From contig NZ_JAENRY010000014.1 in NCBI RefSeq assembly GCF_016612545.1, positions 1 through 64,000 of the forward strand: a stretch of 64,000 nucleotides of DNA, given 5' to 3'. The translations under genes and the position numbers were made by a program. Below are positions 7,102 through 15,472 of the stretch, in pieces. The notes beneath the pieces are model-generated. The model made no database searches. It had not been told where the DNA came from and worked only from the letters and a program-made list of their open reading frames with translations. How positions within the stretch are numbered: position 1 is the stretch's first letter; every line of letters begins with the position of its first letter. Origin of the DNA: Streptomyces sp. MBT65. GTDB lineage: Bacteria > Actinomycetota > Actinomycetes > Streptomycetales > Streptomycetaceae.

Positions 7102-8325
7102 TTACCAGGTCACGGGGAGTTCCAGCATCCCCTGGATCGTGTCGCCGGGTTTGAAGGGGATCTCCTCCGCGGGGACGGCCAGCCGCAGCGTGGGCAGCCG
7201 GTCGAAGAGGCTGTGCAGGGCGATCTCCAGTTCGGCGCGGGCCAGGTTCTGGCCGAGGCACTGGTGGATGCCGAAGCCGAACGACACGTGGTGGCGGGTG
7301 GGCCGGTGCCAGTCCAGGGTGTCCGGGGCGGTGTAGACGTTCTCGTCGCGGTTGATGACGGCGGTCGAGAAGATCACGCCCTCGCCGGCCCTGATCGTCG
7401 TACCGTCCAGCTCGATGTCCTCGGCGGCGAGCCGCATCAGCCCGTCGACGATGGACAGCGACCGCATCAGTTCCTCGACCGCGTCCGGCAACAGCCCCGG
7501 ATCGTCCCGGAGTTCGGCCAGCCGCTCCGGGTGCCGCAGCAGGGTGAAGGTGCCCAGGGAGATCATGTTGGCGGTCGTCTCGTGGCCCGCGACGAGGAGG
7601 ATGACCGCGAAGGAGATCAACTCGGCGCGGTCCAGGGTTCCTTCGTTCAGCTGCTCCCGGACCATGTCGTCGAGCAGCCCCTCGCCCGGATCCCGCTGCT
7701 TGCGGTCGATCAACTCGCCGAGATAGGCGTCGAGTCGATCGCGCGCGTCCTGGCTGTCCTCGGCCTTGGGGCCGCGCAGCAGGCGCCGGGACTGGGCCTC
7801 GAAGAACTCGTGGTCGGCGTACGGGACGCCGAGCAGCGCGCAGATCACCATCGACGGTACGGGGAGCGCGAACGCGGACACCAGGTCGGCCGTCGGACCC
7901 CGGGCGATCATCGCGTCGAGCAGGTCGTCGACGATCCGCTGGATGCCGGGCCGCATCGCCGTGGCGCGCTTGACGGTGAAGCCGGGGATCATCATCCGCC
8001 GCTGGGTGCGGTGCTTGGGGTCGTTCTCACCGAGCAGGGCGATCCGCCGGTCGCGGACCGCCGCGAACCGTTCGTTGATCACGGGGAAGTCGGGGTGGGT
8101 GCGGTCCGTGGACAGGCGCTGGTCGGCCAGCAGCGCGCGGGCGGCGGCGTGTCCGGTCACGAGCCACGCCGTGCGGCCGTCGTAGAGCGTGACGCGGGTC
8201 AGCGGGCGGACGGCGCGCAGCGGGTCGTAGCCGGTGGGCGGGTGGTAGGGACAGGTGCGGTCCTGCGGGAAGGCGACGGGTTCGGTCAGGTCGGTCGGAC
8301 CGGTCAGTTCCGTCAGATCCGTCAT
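7102..8325 (-). CDS. Cytochrome P450, CYP105-like
   Basis: 407 aa from ATG 8325 (GAGG 6 bp upstream); an earlier in-frame ATG at 8367 has no ribosome binding site. I-helix AGHETTANMIS, K-helix E-L-M-R (EELMRS) and the haem loop FGFGIHQCLGQNLARAE are all canonical. The early segment PTGYDPLRAVRPLTRVTLYDGR and overall similarity point to CYP105, which hydroxylates xenobiotics and secondary metabolites. The adjacent 3Fe-4S ferredoxin is the expected redox partner. A 12-bp inverted repeat at 8401-8438 lies just upstream and may control the operon. Confidence 0.95.
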   Translation of the reverse strand: MTDLTELTGPTDLTEPVAFPQDRTCPYHPPTGYDPLRAVRPLTRVTLYDGRTAWLVTGHAAARALLADQRLSTDRTHPDFPVINERFAAVRDRRIALLGENDPKHRTQRRMMIPGFTVKRATAMRPGIQRIVDDLLDAMIARGPTADLVSAFALPVPSMVICALLGVPYADHEFFEAQSRRLLRGPKAEDSQDARDRLDAYLGELIDRKQRDPGEGLLDDMVREQLNEGTLDRAELISFAVILLVAGHETTANMISLGTFTLLRHPERLAELRDDPGLLPDAVEELMRSLSIVDGLMRLAAEDIELDGTTIRAGEGVIFSTAVINRDENVYTAPDTLDWHRPTRHHVSFGFGIHQCLGQNLARAELEIALHSLFDRLPTLRLAVPAEEIPFKPGDTIQGMLELPVTW

Positions 8326-8400
8326 GGAAGACCTCGCAGACGAAGAGTGCGTCTTGCCGATCTTCATTAGATGCCCGAGGCACCTATGAGGCCACCCGAT

Positions 8401-8438
8401 GTTCGGCCAGATCGGTGGTGCCTACAATCTGGCCGAAC
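8401..8438. promoter_or_regulatory. 12-bp perfect inverted repeat upstream of the P450-ferredoxin operon
   Basis: gttcggccagat (8401-8412) and atctggccgaac (8427-8438) are perfect complements separated by 14 nt. The site lies 76 bp upstream of the P450 start and 45 bp past the stop of the next minus-strand gene. It could be an operator for the P450 operon or a terminator for the upstream gene. The absence of a T-tract and the modest G+C of the arms favour an operator. Confidence 0.55.
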
Positions 8439-8482
8439 CTGGCGGTCCGCTTCGCTCGGTCCCAAGATCGGCGCGAGCCCGT

Positions 8483-8911
8483 TCAGGGCGCGAAGGCCCG
8501 GGCCACGGCCAGGCTGTCCTCGTACACATGGTGACGGACGATCAGCCCGTCCCGGACCGTGAGACGGAGGGCGAACCTGGCCCGATAGGGCCGTCCGGTG
8601 GGCCTCGCGGTCAGCCGGATCTCGCCGAGCACCACCGCGTCGGCGCCGTCGACCAGGATGTGCTCGATCTCCGTGCCCGCCCGTCCGGGCACATGGTGGG
8701 CGGCGAGGTCCCGGTAGTGGTCGGCCGCGTCGGCTCGGGTGGCGCGGTGCCGGATCCATGGTGTGGCGGCGCGGCCGTGCTCGTCCTCGGGCCAGTTCAG
8801 CTTCCAGTCGGCGTGCTCGCCGTAGAGCTCCGCGATGCGCTCGGGCTCGGCGTGGCCGATCCGGTGCAGCAGGTCCTCCACGACGGTGCGGGTGGTGGGT
8901 GTCGCGGACAT
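8483..8911 (-). CDS. SnoaL/NTF2-like protein
   Basis: 142 aa from ATG 8911 with AAGGGA upstream. The opening VVEDLLHRIGHAEPERIAELYGEHADWKLNW is the standard SnoaL-like helix followed by the first strand. The end GLIVRHHVYEDSLAVARAF matches the last strand and helix of ketosteroid-isomerase-like SnoaL proteins. Such proteins are polyketide cyclases, isomerases or ligand binders; nothing here fixes the role. The longer open frame upstream is not used because it lacks similarity. It lies upstream of the P450 operon on the same strand, with the inverted repeat between them. Confidence 0.85.
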   Translation of the reverse strand: MSATPTTRTVVEDLLHRIGHAEPERIAELYGEHADWKLNWPEDEHGRAATPWIRHRATRADAADHYRDLAAHHVPGRAGTEIEHILVDGADAVVLGEIRLTARPTGRPYRARFALRLTVRDGLIVRHHVYEDSLAVARAFAP

Positions 8912-9108
8912 GGGGTGTCCCTTCTCTGCCGGTGTTCGTGCGCGGTCCCGACTGTGCCGCGGGAGCCGTTCCGGTGCGATTACCTCCGAGGTCATCACCC
9001 GGTGGAAGGGACCTGGCCGAAGAGAGTCGCGGTGTGGATGAATCGCGCACCGGCTGGTGTTGAATCCTGGTGCGAGACAGCCGTAGAACGCGAGATGGGA
9101 CGAATGCC

Positions 9109-9558
9109 ATGCCTCTTGAGGGCGAGTACGAACCCAGCCCGTCGCAGTGGGTGCGCGACCAGGTCGAGCTGTACGAGGGCTCCGGCGGCACCAAGGGGAC
9201 GACGTTGATGGACACGGGTCTGCCCGTGATCCTGCTGACGACGGTGGGCGCCAAGAGCGGGAAGATCCGCAAGACCCCGCTGATGCGGGTCGAGCACGAC
9301 GGGACCTATGCCGTCGTCGCCTCGCAGGGCGGCGCCCCCAAGCACCCGGTGTGGTACTTCAACGTGCAGGCCGATCCGCGTGTCGAGTTGCAGGACGGAC
9401 CGCAGAAGTGGGACCTGACGGCCCGCGAGGTCACCGGCGACGAGAAGGCCGAGTGGTGGGAGCGGGCGGTCGCCGCGTATCCCCCGTACGCCGAGTACCA
9501 GACGAAGACGGACCGGCAGATCCCCGTGTTCGTGCTCGAACCGGCCGACGGAAGCTGA
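9109..9558 (+). CDS. Deazaflavin (F420)-dependent nitroreductase-family protein
   Basis: 149 aa. It matches the Ddn/FDOR-A family: [31 protein letters not shown] is the conserved F420-phosphate-binding core and [19 protein letters not shown] the following segment; [25 protein letters not shown] is the usual C-terminus. Family members reduce quinones, nitro compounds or enones with F420H2. The gene stands alone and diverges from the SnoaL-like gene. Confidence 0.93.
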   Translation: MPLEGEYEPSPSQWVRDQVELYEGSGGTKGTTLMDTGLPVILLTTVGAKSGKIRKTPLMRVEHDGTYAVVASQGGAPKHPVWYFNVQADPRVELQDGPQKWDLTAREVTGDEKAEWWERAVAAYPPYAEYQTKTDRQIPVFVLEPADGS

Positions 9559-9637
9559 GTCCCGAGGACCGGTTCCGCCGCTGAGAATTTTTCCGGTTCC
9601 GGGGCGCATGAACCGGTGGGCGTCGGGCAGCCGACGT

Positions 9638-10633
9638 TCAGGCCCCGCCGCGCTCCCCCGTCGCGGCGGGGCTTTCCGCTGCCCGGGCCGTCGGCCGGTC
9701 GGTGATGTCCAGGAAGATCTCACCGGTCTCGGACACCGCACGGCCCAGGGACTCCTTGATGCGCATGGAGACCTCCTCGACCCGCTCGCTGTCCATGCCG
9801 GGAACGAGGTCGATCCGGGCGGCGACCATCGTCGAGTCGAGCCCCATCCGCATGGTGAACAGCGCTTCCACACTGTCGATCTCGGGCTCGGCGGCCAGCA
9901 ACGAGCGGATCCTGTCGTCCAGTTGGGGGTCGACGGCCTCGCCGATGAGCTGGTCGCGGGCGTCGCGGCCCAGGCGGTAGGCGACGTAGCCGAGTAGCAC
10001 CCCGATCGCGATCGAGGCGGACGCCTCCCACACCACCTGCCCGGTGATCATGTGCAGTGCCATGCCGATCATGGCGAGGGTCACGCCGAGCACGGCCGTG
10101 CCGTCCTCGGCGACGACGGTCCGCAGCGCGGGGTCGCGCAGGGCCTCCTTGCCACCGCCCTGGGCACGCACCTGGTGCAGGGCCCGCAGCAGGGAGACCC
10201 CCTCCACGACCAGGGCCACGGCGAGCACGACCAGCCCCACCACATAGCCGGTGGACGTCTCCTCCGCGCCGTCGCGCAGCGCCTCGATCCCCTGGAACAC
10301 GGAGAAGCAGGCGCCCATCACGAAGATGCCCACGGCGGCGAGCAGCGACCAGAAGAAACGCTCCTTGCCGTAGCCGAAGGGGTGCCGCCGGTCGGCGGGG
10401 CGGCGGCTGCGGCGCAGGGCGAAGAGAAGGAAGACCTCGTTGAGGCTGTCGGCCACCGAGTGGGCGGCCTCCGAGAGCAGCGCGGGCGACCCGGCGACCA
10501 GACCGCCGACGGCCTTGGCGACCGCGATGACAAGATTGGCCGCGAGTGCGACGAGGACGGTGACCCGGGTCTTGCGGTCCGTGGCGCCGTCCGTGTCATC
10601 GTCGGGCGCGGGGTCGGCAGTTGTGTCGCTCAT
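9638..10633 (-). CDS. Cation diffusion facilitator (CDF) transporter
   Basis: 331 aa from ATG 10633. An acidic N-terminal tail is followed by about six membrane helices and a cytoplasmic beta-alpha domain (VDPQLDDRIRSLLAAEPEIDSVEALFTMRMG). The metal site H-x3-D is present in TM2 (AAHSVADSLNE); the TM5 equivalent reads VVAEDGTAVLG, so the second half-site is altered. CDF proteins export Zn, Fe or other divalent ions by proton antiport. It diverges from the DUF4235 gene. A hairpin-capable sequence (9642-9672) lies within its last codons. Confidence 0.92.
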   Translation of the reverse strand: MSDTTADPAPDDDTDGATDRKTRVTVLVALAANLVIAVAKAVGGLVAGSPALLSEAAHSVADSLNEVFLLFALRRSRRPADRRHPFGYGKERFFWSLLAAVGIFVMGACFSVFQGIEALRDGAEETSTGYVVGLVVLAVALVVEGVSLLRALHQVRAQGGGKEALRDPALRTVVAEDGTAVLGVTLAMIGMALHMITGQVVWEASASIAIGVLLGYVAYRLGRDARDQLIGEAVDPQLDDRIRSLLAAEPEIDSVEALFTMRMGLDSTMVAARIDLVPGMDSERVEEVSMRIKESLGRAVSETGEIFLDITDRPTARAAESPAATGERGGA

Positions 10634-10738
10634 CCACCCCGACTGCCCCTGAAGGTGCTGCTCACACCCTCTACCGAAGCCCAGGTTTCGGTGGCACCGT
10701 CGGGGTGCCGACCGGCTCGACCGCAGAAGGAGACCCCC

Positions 10739-11041
10739 GTGGCCAAGATCAAGAAGAAGAAGCTCCCCCTCGTCTACCAGCCCGTCGGCCTCGTGCTGGG
10801 CCTGGTGAGCGGCGCGCTCGCGGGCCGTGCCTTCCGCGCCGCGTGGAAGGCGGTACGGCATGAGGACAACGCCCCCGACCCGCTGGACCGGGACCGCGGC
10901 TGGGCCGAGATCCTGTTCGCCGCCGCGCTCCAGGGCGCCCTCTTCGCGGTGGCGCGCAGCGCGGCGGACCGCACCGGCGCGAAGGCCATCGAACACTCGA
11001 CGGGGATCTGGCCGGTGAAGGACAAGGGCGGCCGGGAGTAG
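10739..11041 (+). CDS. DUF4235 membrane-associated protein
   Basis: 100 aa from GTG 10739, with AGAAGGAG upstream. A lysine-rich start (AKIKKKKLP) precedes YQPVGLVLGLVSGALAGRAFRAAWK, the hydrophobic DUF4235 signature, and a second hydrophobic stretch (AEILFAAALQGALFAVARSAAD). This predicts two membrane segments with a cytoplasmic N-terminus. The function is unknown. Confidence 0.88.
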   Translation: MAKIKKKKLPLVYQPVGLVLGLVSGALAGRAFRAAWKAVRHEDNAPDPLDRDRGWAEILFAAALQGALFAVARSAADRTGAKAIEHSTGIWPVKDKGGRE

Positions 11042-11107
11042 GCCCGTTGGGGCCACGGCCGTCGACAGTGGACCAAGTGGGCCGGGGCGAACGGGAGTTG
11101 AACTTCC

Positions 11108-11506
11108 TCAGCCCTGATCGGCATCGGCGGCCGTGGGCGGCACCGGGCGGATCGTGAAGGAGTGGCCGCCCGGGTCCGCGTACACGCGCTCCTGGTACGG
11201 GCCCGGCATGTCCTTGGTCTCCAGCGCGCGTCCGCCGAGTCCGATGATCCGGCGCTCCGCCTCGTCCAGGTCCTCCACCAGGAAGTCCAGATGGACCTGT
11301 TGGTTGTTCTCGGCGCGGGGCCAGCTCGCCGGTGTGGCGCTGAGGTCCCGGCGGAACGCCAGCCGGGTCCCGTCCGCGCCCCTGATCTCGACCTGGTCGA
11401 GACTGATGTCGGTCTGCTCGCCGTCCAGCAACTCCGTGTAGAACACGGCGAGCTTCTCCGGCTCGACCGCGTCGAGCACCACGAAGCCTGCGGTCACGAG
11501 TGCCAT
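11108..11506 (-). CDS. VOC (glyoxalase/bleomycin-resistance) family protein
   Basis: 132 aa from ATG 11506. It has the paired beta-alpha-beta-beta-beta modules of the vicinal oxygen chelate fold: VTAGFVVLDAVEPEKLAVFYTELL starts module one and QVHLDFLVEDLDEAERRI starts module two, ending VYADPGGHSFTIRPV. Members are metal-dependent dioxygenases, lyases or ligand-binding resistance proteins; the substrate cannot be assigned. It is convergent with DUF4235 and divergent from the FG-GAP lipoprotein gene. Confidence 0.88.
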   Translation of the reverse strand: MALVTAGFVVLDAVEPEKLAVFYTELLDGEQTDISLDQVEIRGADGTRLAFRRDLSATPASWPRAENNQQVHLDFLVEDLDEAERRIIGLGGRALETKDMPGPYQERVYADPGGHSFTIRPVPPTAADADQG

Positions 11507-11674
11507 GTGTCCTCCGAAGATCCAGGCGCGCAAGGGTCGAATTCCGGTTGTCACGCACCCAACGGGTATCCCGCTTCGGCCAGTTGATGCCGACGACCGG
11601 CGTCGATCAACGAACGTGCAACAACCGCGCGGATCCCTGGTTCGGGTGGGACGCAAGATGCGAGAGTGGGGCGG

Positions 11675-13117
11675 ATGAAGCCCCGTACCGCTCTGCTGAC
11701 CCTCGCCCTGTGCACCGCGCTCGCTCCGATGGGCGGATGCGGCGGCGGAGGTGGGAGCGGTACCACCGACGACGGGTCGTCGCCCTCCTCGGGAGCACCG
11801 GCCACGGGCACCGCGAGCCGAACTCCCGCTCCGGGCAAGGGCTCCAAGGACCCCGACGACCTCAACGGCGACGGGCACCGGGACCTCGTGGTGCCGATCG
11901 TCGTCGGCGGTGGCGAGGGCGCCACCGACGAACGGGTCGTCGTGGTCTACGGATCGGCCAGGGGCCTCGACCCGTCGACGCGCAGGGTCTACGGCCGTGC
12001 CGACCTGGGCCTGCCCGCGCCGGGCAAGCAGCTTCTGGCGCCGGCGGACTCGGTGTCCGCCGCGGACGTCACGACCGCCGATCTGGACGGCGACGGTTTC
12101 CCCGACTTCGTCACGTCCGTCCAGGGCTCGATGGTGTCGGACGGCAACATCAGCGCCCCGCGCACCGTCCCGTACGTCACCTGGGGCGGCTCCACCGCGA
12201 AGGCCTCCGCCACACCGGTCCGACTGCCCCAGAACGTCGACAAGTTGGGCATCCGGTCCCTGGTGCGCGGCGACTTCGACGGGGACGGGCACCACGACCT
12301 CGCCGGCCTCGCCCACAACCACTCGTCCATGGTGGTGCTGTACGGCCCGTTCACCCGCTCGGGCACGCCCGCCCGCACCGACACGAGCCTTCCCTGGGCC
12401 GACGGCGAACTGATCGCCGACACCATCGACCCGTCCGGCACTCCTCGCGCGACCTCACTGCTGCTGCACGCGGTGAACGACGGCGAACAGTCCGGCAACG
12501 CCCTCCACACGGCCCGGCCCGGTGCTCAACTATCCGCCTCGACAAGGCAGTTGAGGAAAGGGAACGCCCACGCGTTCGGCGACTTCGACGGCGACGGGCA
12601 GCGCGATGTGGCCGTGGGCGACGACGGCGGCCGTAACGACGAGCCCGGCTACGAGACCGAGCCGGCCGAGGTCGACGGCTCGCTCGCCGTGTATCCCGGC
12701 GACGGCGGCGCACCGGTGACGTACCGGCTGCCCGAGGCGCCCCGGTCCGCGCGCACCGGCTACGGGCCGGGCGGCTATACGGCCGCCGACCCGGACGGCG
12801 ACGGCCGGGACGGTGTCCTGGTCTCCACGTACGCGGGCGCCACACTCATCGAAGACACCCGGCGGACCGCCGTCCTGCGCAACGGGCCCGCCACGGCGGA
12901 CGGCAGGAAGATCCCGGCGAAGTGGCGCCACGCCCGGCCCGTGGGGGCAGCGGACTTCGACGGGGACGGCAAGGACGAACTGGTTCTGAACTGGGGCGCC
13001 GACCCCAGGTTCGGGTTCTACGGCGAGCGCCCCACCCGCTGGTGGATCACCGACGGCACGACGAACGCGAACAAGGCCACCTTCACGACGACGGCCTTCG
13101 CCCCGCACTCCTCGTAG
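11675..13117 (+). CDS. FG-GAP (integrin alpha-like) repeat lipoprotein
   Basis: 480 aa from ATG 11675; a GTG three codons earlier is also in frame. The signal sequence MKPRTALLTLALCTALAPMGGC ends in a lipobox-like Cys, followed by a Gly/Ser/Thr linker. At least six Ca-binding-type repeats with cores DLNGDGHRD, DLDGDGFPD, DFDGDGHHD, DFDGDGQRD, DPDGDGRDG and DFDGDGKDE are visible, which should fold as a seven-bladed integrin-type propeller on the cell surface. The function is probably adhesion or binding. Its last 35 bp overlap the convergent TetR gene. Confidence 0.9.
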   Translation: MKPRTALLTLALCTALAPMGGCGGGGGSGTTDDGSSPSSGAPATGTASRTPAPGKGSKDPDDLNGDGHRDLVVPIVVGGGEGATDERVVVVYGSARGLDPSTRRVYGRADLGLPAPGKQLLAPADSVSAADVTTADLDGDGFPDFVTSVQGSMVSDGNISAPRTVPYVTWGGSTAKASATPVRLPQNVDKLGIRSLVRGDFDGDGHHDLAGLAHNHSSMVVLYGPFTRSGTPARTDTSLPWADGELIADTIDPSGTPRATSLLLHAVNDGEQSGNALHTARPGAQLSASTRQLRKGNAHAFGDFDGDGQRDVAVGDDGGRNDEPGYETEPAEVDGSLAVYPGDGGAPVTYRLPEAPRSARTGYGPGGYTAADPDGDGRDGVLVSTYAGATLIEDTRRTAVLRNGPATADGRKIPAKWRHARPVGAADFDGDGKDELVLNWGADPRFGFYGERPTRWWITDGTTNANKATFTTTAFAPHSS

Positions 13118-13826
13118 ACAGGGCCTGGATCTCGGCGAGGCGCGCCGCCGCCGCGCTCAGCAGCAGGTCCAGGGCCGCCGGGTACGAACTGTGCCGCATG
13201 GTGGCCACGAGATGGCGGGCCGTCGCCGCGATGTGCGGGAACGTGTCGGCGGGCAGCTGCGCGTACGTCGCCTTCCATACGGCCGCCTCGGCCTCGCGGG
13301 CGGGCTGCGGCAGCGCCGTGTTCGCGGAGTCGAGGGCACCGAAGGCGAGGGCCTGGTCGACGTAGGAGTGATAGATCCGCACCGCCTCGGCATCGGGGAA
13401 ACCGGCCCCGCGCAGCACCCCGAGGATCGCCTCCACGGCCTGGATCTCGTACACCCGCCCCGTCACCCGGTACGCGCTGAGCCCCGCCGCCCTCGGGTGC
13501 GCGAGCGCGCCCGCGTGCATGCGCAGGCCCAGCTCCCGCAGGTCGGCCCGCCAGTCGCCGGTGGGCCGCCAGGTGCGCAGGGTGCGGCCGATCAGCTCGT
13601 CGGCGACGGCCAGCATCAGGTCGTCGGTGTGCCGGAAGTAGCGGTACAGGGAGCTGGGGTCGGCGCCGAGCGCACGGCCGAGGCGGCGCACGGAGAGGGC
13701 GTCGGCGCCGTGCTCCTCGATGAGTCTGAGGGCGGTCTCGACGATCAGTTCCTCGGACAGGACGACGCCCTGCTTGGTGGGACGTCGGCGCCGCCGGTCG
13801 GCGGCCGGGACGACACGCTCGCTCAT
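13083..13826 (-). CDS. TetR-family regulator (TetR_C / Tn10-like ligand domain)
   Basis: 247 aa from ATG 13826 with GAGGAGG 8 bp upstream. An Arg/Lys-rich N-terminus leads into the helix-turn-helix (LIVETALRLIEEHGADALSVRRLGRALGADPSSLYRYF). The rest is a long helical ligand domain. It diverges from the permease-amidohydrolase operon at 13962, with a near-perfect palindrome between the two at 13871, so it likely represses that operon. Its 3' end lies inside the convergent FG-GAP gene by 35 bp. Confidence 0.9.
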   Translation of the reverse strand: MSERVVPAADRRRRRPTKQGVVLSEELIVETALRLIEEHGADALSVRRLGRALGADPSSLYRYFRHTDDLMLAVADELIGRTLRTWRPTGDWRADLRELGLRMHAGALAHPRAAGLSAYRVTGRVYEIQAVEAILGVLRGAGFPDAEAVRIYHSYVDQALAFGALDSANTALPQPAREAEAAVWKATYAQLPADTFPHIAATARHLVATMRHSSYPAALDLLLSAAAARLAEIQALSTRSAGRRPSS

Positions 13827-13870
13827 ACGACGACCTCCTCGCTGCTCGGGTCCAGGTGCCCGCACCTTAT

Positions 13871-13885
13871 GACAACACCGTTGAC
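13871..13885. promoter_or_regulatory. Candidate TetR operator in the divergent promoter
   Basis: gacaac-acc-gttgac is a 6-bp inverted repeat with one mismatch pair and a 3-bp centre. It lies between the TetR gene and the permease gene, 45 bp from the TetR start. The right half, ttgacc, could also be a -35 element for the permease. Confidence 0.4.
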
Positions 13886-13961
13886 CTGTTAAGTGCGCGG
13901 GCAGTTTCATGTGCGTTCACCGGGGCCGTTCGGGCCCCCCGGTGCGAGCGGAGAGCACGCC

Positions 13962-15452
13962 ATGATCGACACGCCACCCCCGTCGGGGCCCGCACTGCGC
14001 AAGTCACTCGGTCTGCTGGACGGCGTCGCCATCGCCGCGTCCAGCACCGCCGCGACCACCAGCATCGGCATCGGTCTGGGCGTGACCGCCGGGGTGGTCG
14101 GGCTGCATCTGCCGGCCATCATGCTGTTGGCGTTCCTGCCGATCCTGGGCATCGCGGGCGCCTACACCCGGCTGAACAAGGTCGAGCCGAACGCGGGCAA
14201 CGGCTATGTGTGGGTGGGCCGTTCCCTCACTCCGTGGCTCGGTTTCCTGGTCGGCTGGGTGAACATCGTCGCGACGATCGCGTTCCTCGCCTACACGACG
14301 GCGGTCACCGGCTCGGCCATGATCCAGCTCGCCGGGGAGGCGGGGCTGCACCGGCTGGCCGGTCTCGCCCTCGACCCGGGCTCGACGGCGCAGACGACGG
14401 CGGTCGGCATCGTCGTCCTGGTCGCCGTCACCCTGACCGCGGTCACCGGCGTCCGCACCGCCGCCCGCCTCCAGACCGGCCTGCTGATCTTCGAGTACGT
14501 CGTCCTGCTCGGCTTCTGCGGCTACGGCATCGTCACCGGCCCGCACGCCTTCAGCCTGAGCTGGTTCGACCCCTTCGCGATCCCCTCGGCGTCGGCGCTC
14601 GCGCAGGGACTGCTCCTGTCGGTGTTCTGCTACTGGGGATTCGAGGCCGCGTTCACCGTGAACGAGGAGGTGCGCGACCCGCGTGACGCGTCCCGGGCGG
14701 GCATCATCACCCTGGTGACGATGCTGGGCCTCTTCCTGCTCGGCTCGGTCGCCTTCCAACGGGTGCTGTCCGAGGGCGAGTTGGCGGGCCACGGCGCCCA
14801 GGGCCTGGCGTTCTTCGGCGACCGCCTCGCGTCCCAGCCGCTGGCCGCGCTGCCCCTGGTGGCCCTGATGTTCTCGGCGGTCGCCTCCCTCCAGGCGGGC
14901 GTGATCCCCACCGCCCGCGGCATGTTCGCGATGAGCCGCGACCGCACCCTCGGCCCGGTCTGGTCGAAGGTCAGCTCCCGCTACGGCACTCCCGCCCTCG
15001 GCACCCTGCTGATCGGCGCGCTGGCGACGGCCGTTGCCGCACTCGCGCTGGTGATCCCCCGCCTCGCCGACATGATCATGGCGACGGTGAACGCCGTGGG
15101 CATCGTCGTCGCCCTCTCCTACGCACTGACCGCCCTCGCCGCGGCCGTACGTTTCCGCGCCCTCCTCCGCGAGGACTGGCGGCAGGGGGTGCGCGCTGTG
15201 GTGCTGCCCACGCTGAGCGCCATCTCCCTGCTGGGACTGGGCGGTTACCTCTGCTGGTCCTTCTACACGTCCACCGATCACCTCGAAGTCAGCGCGGACA
15301 ACGGCTGGTTCCTGCTGCTCACCCCGCTGGCGATGATCGCGTCGGGTTTCGTGGCCGCCGCCTGGGCGAAATGGGGGCGCAAGTCGCCCTACTTCCAGTC
15401 CGGGCAGGGCACCGACGCAGACGCCCCGCAGTTGCTCGCGACCTCCCGATAG
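13962..15452 (+). CDS. APC-superfamily amino acid/amine permease
   Basis: 496 aa from ATG 13962. About 12 membrane helices can be counted. The opening GLLDGVAIAASSTAATTSIGIGLG and KVEPNAGNGYVWVGRSLTPWLGFLVGWVN are the conserved TM1 and TM2-3 regions of APC transporters; SVFCYWGFEAAFTVNEEVRDPRDASRAGI is the TM6-7 segment. It likely imports an amino acid or related amine. The amidohydrolase starts 20 bp downstream, so import and hydrolysis of one substrate are probably coupled. It diverges from the TetR gene at 13826. Confidence 0.92.
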   Translation: MIDTPPPSGPALRKSLGLLDGVAIAASSTAATTSIGIGLGVTAGVVGLHLPAIMLLAFLPILGIAGAYTRLNKVEPNAGNGYVWVGRSLTPWLGFLVGWVNIVATIAFLAYTTAVTGSAMIQLAGEAGLHRLAGLALDPGSTAQTTAVGIVVLVAVTLTAVTGVRTAARLQTGLLIFEYVVLLGFCGYGIVTGPHAFSLSWFDPFAIPSASALAQGLLLSVFCYWGFEAAFTVNEEVRDPRDASRAGIITLVTMLGLFLLGSVAFQRVLSEGELAGHGAQGLAFFGDRLASQPLAALPLVALMFSAVASLQAGVIPTARGMFAMSRDRTLGPVWSKVSSRYGTPALGTLLIGALATAVAALALVIPRLADMIMATVNAVGIVVALSYALTALAAAVRFRALLREDWRQGVRAVVLPTLSAISLLGLGGYLCWSFYTSTDHLEVSADNGWFLLLTPLAMIASGFVAAAWAKWGRKSPYFQSGQGTDADAPQLLATSR

Positions 15453-15472
15453 CCCCCACAAGGAAACGGATC

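Noticed and set aside
7009..8370. 453-codon plus-strand frame antisense to the CYP105-like P450
   Set aside because: The opposite strand encodes a complete canonical P450; this frame is a G+C-bias shadow.
9642..9672. G+C-rich hairpin as terminator of the CDF gene
   Set aside because: It lies upstream of the stop codon, inside the last codons, so it is at best a secondary structure in coding sequence.
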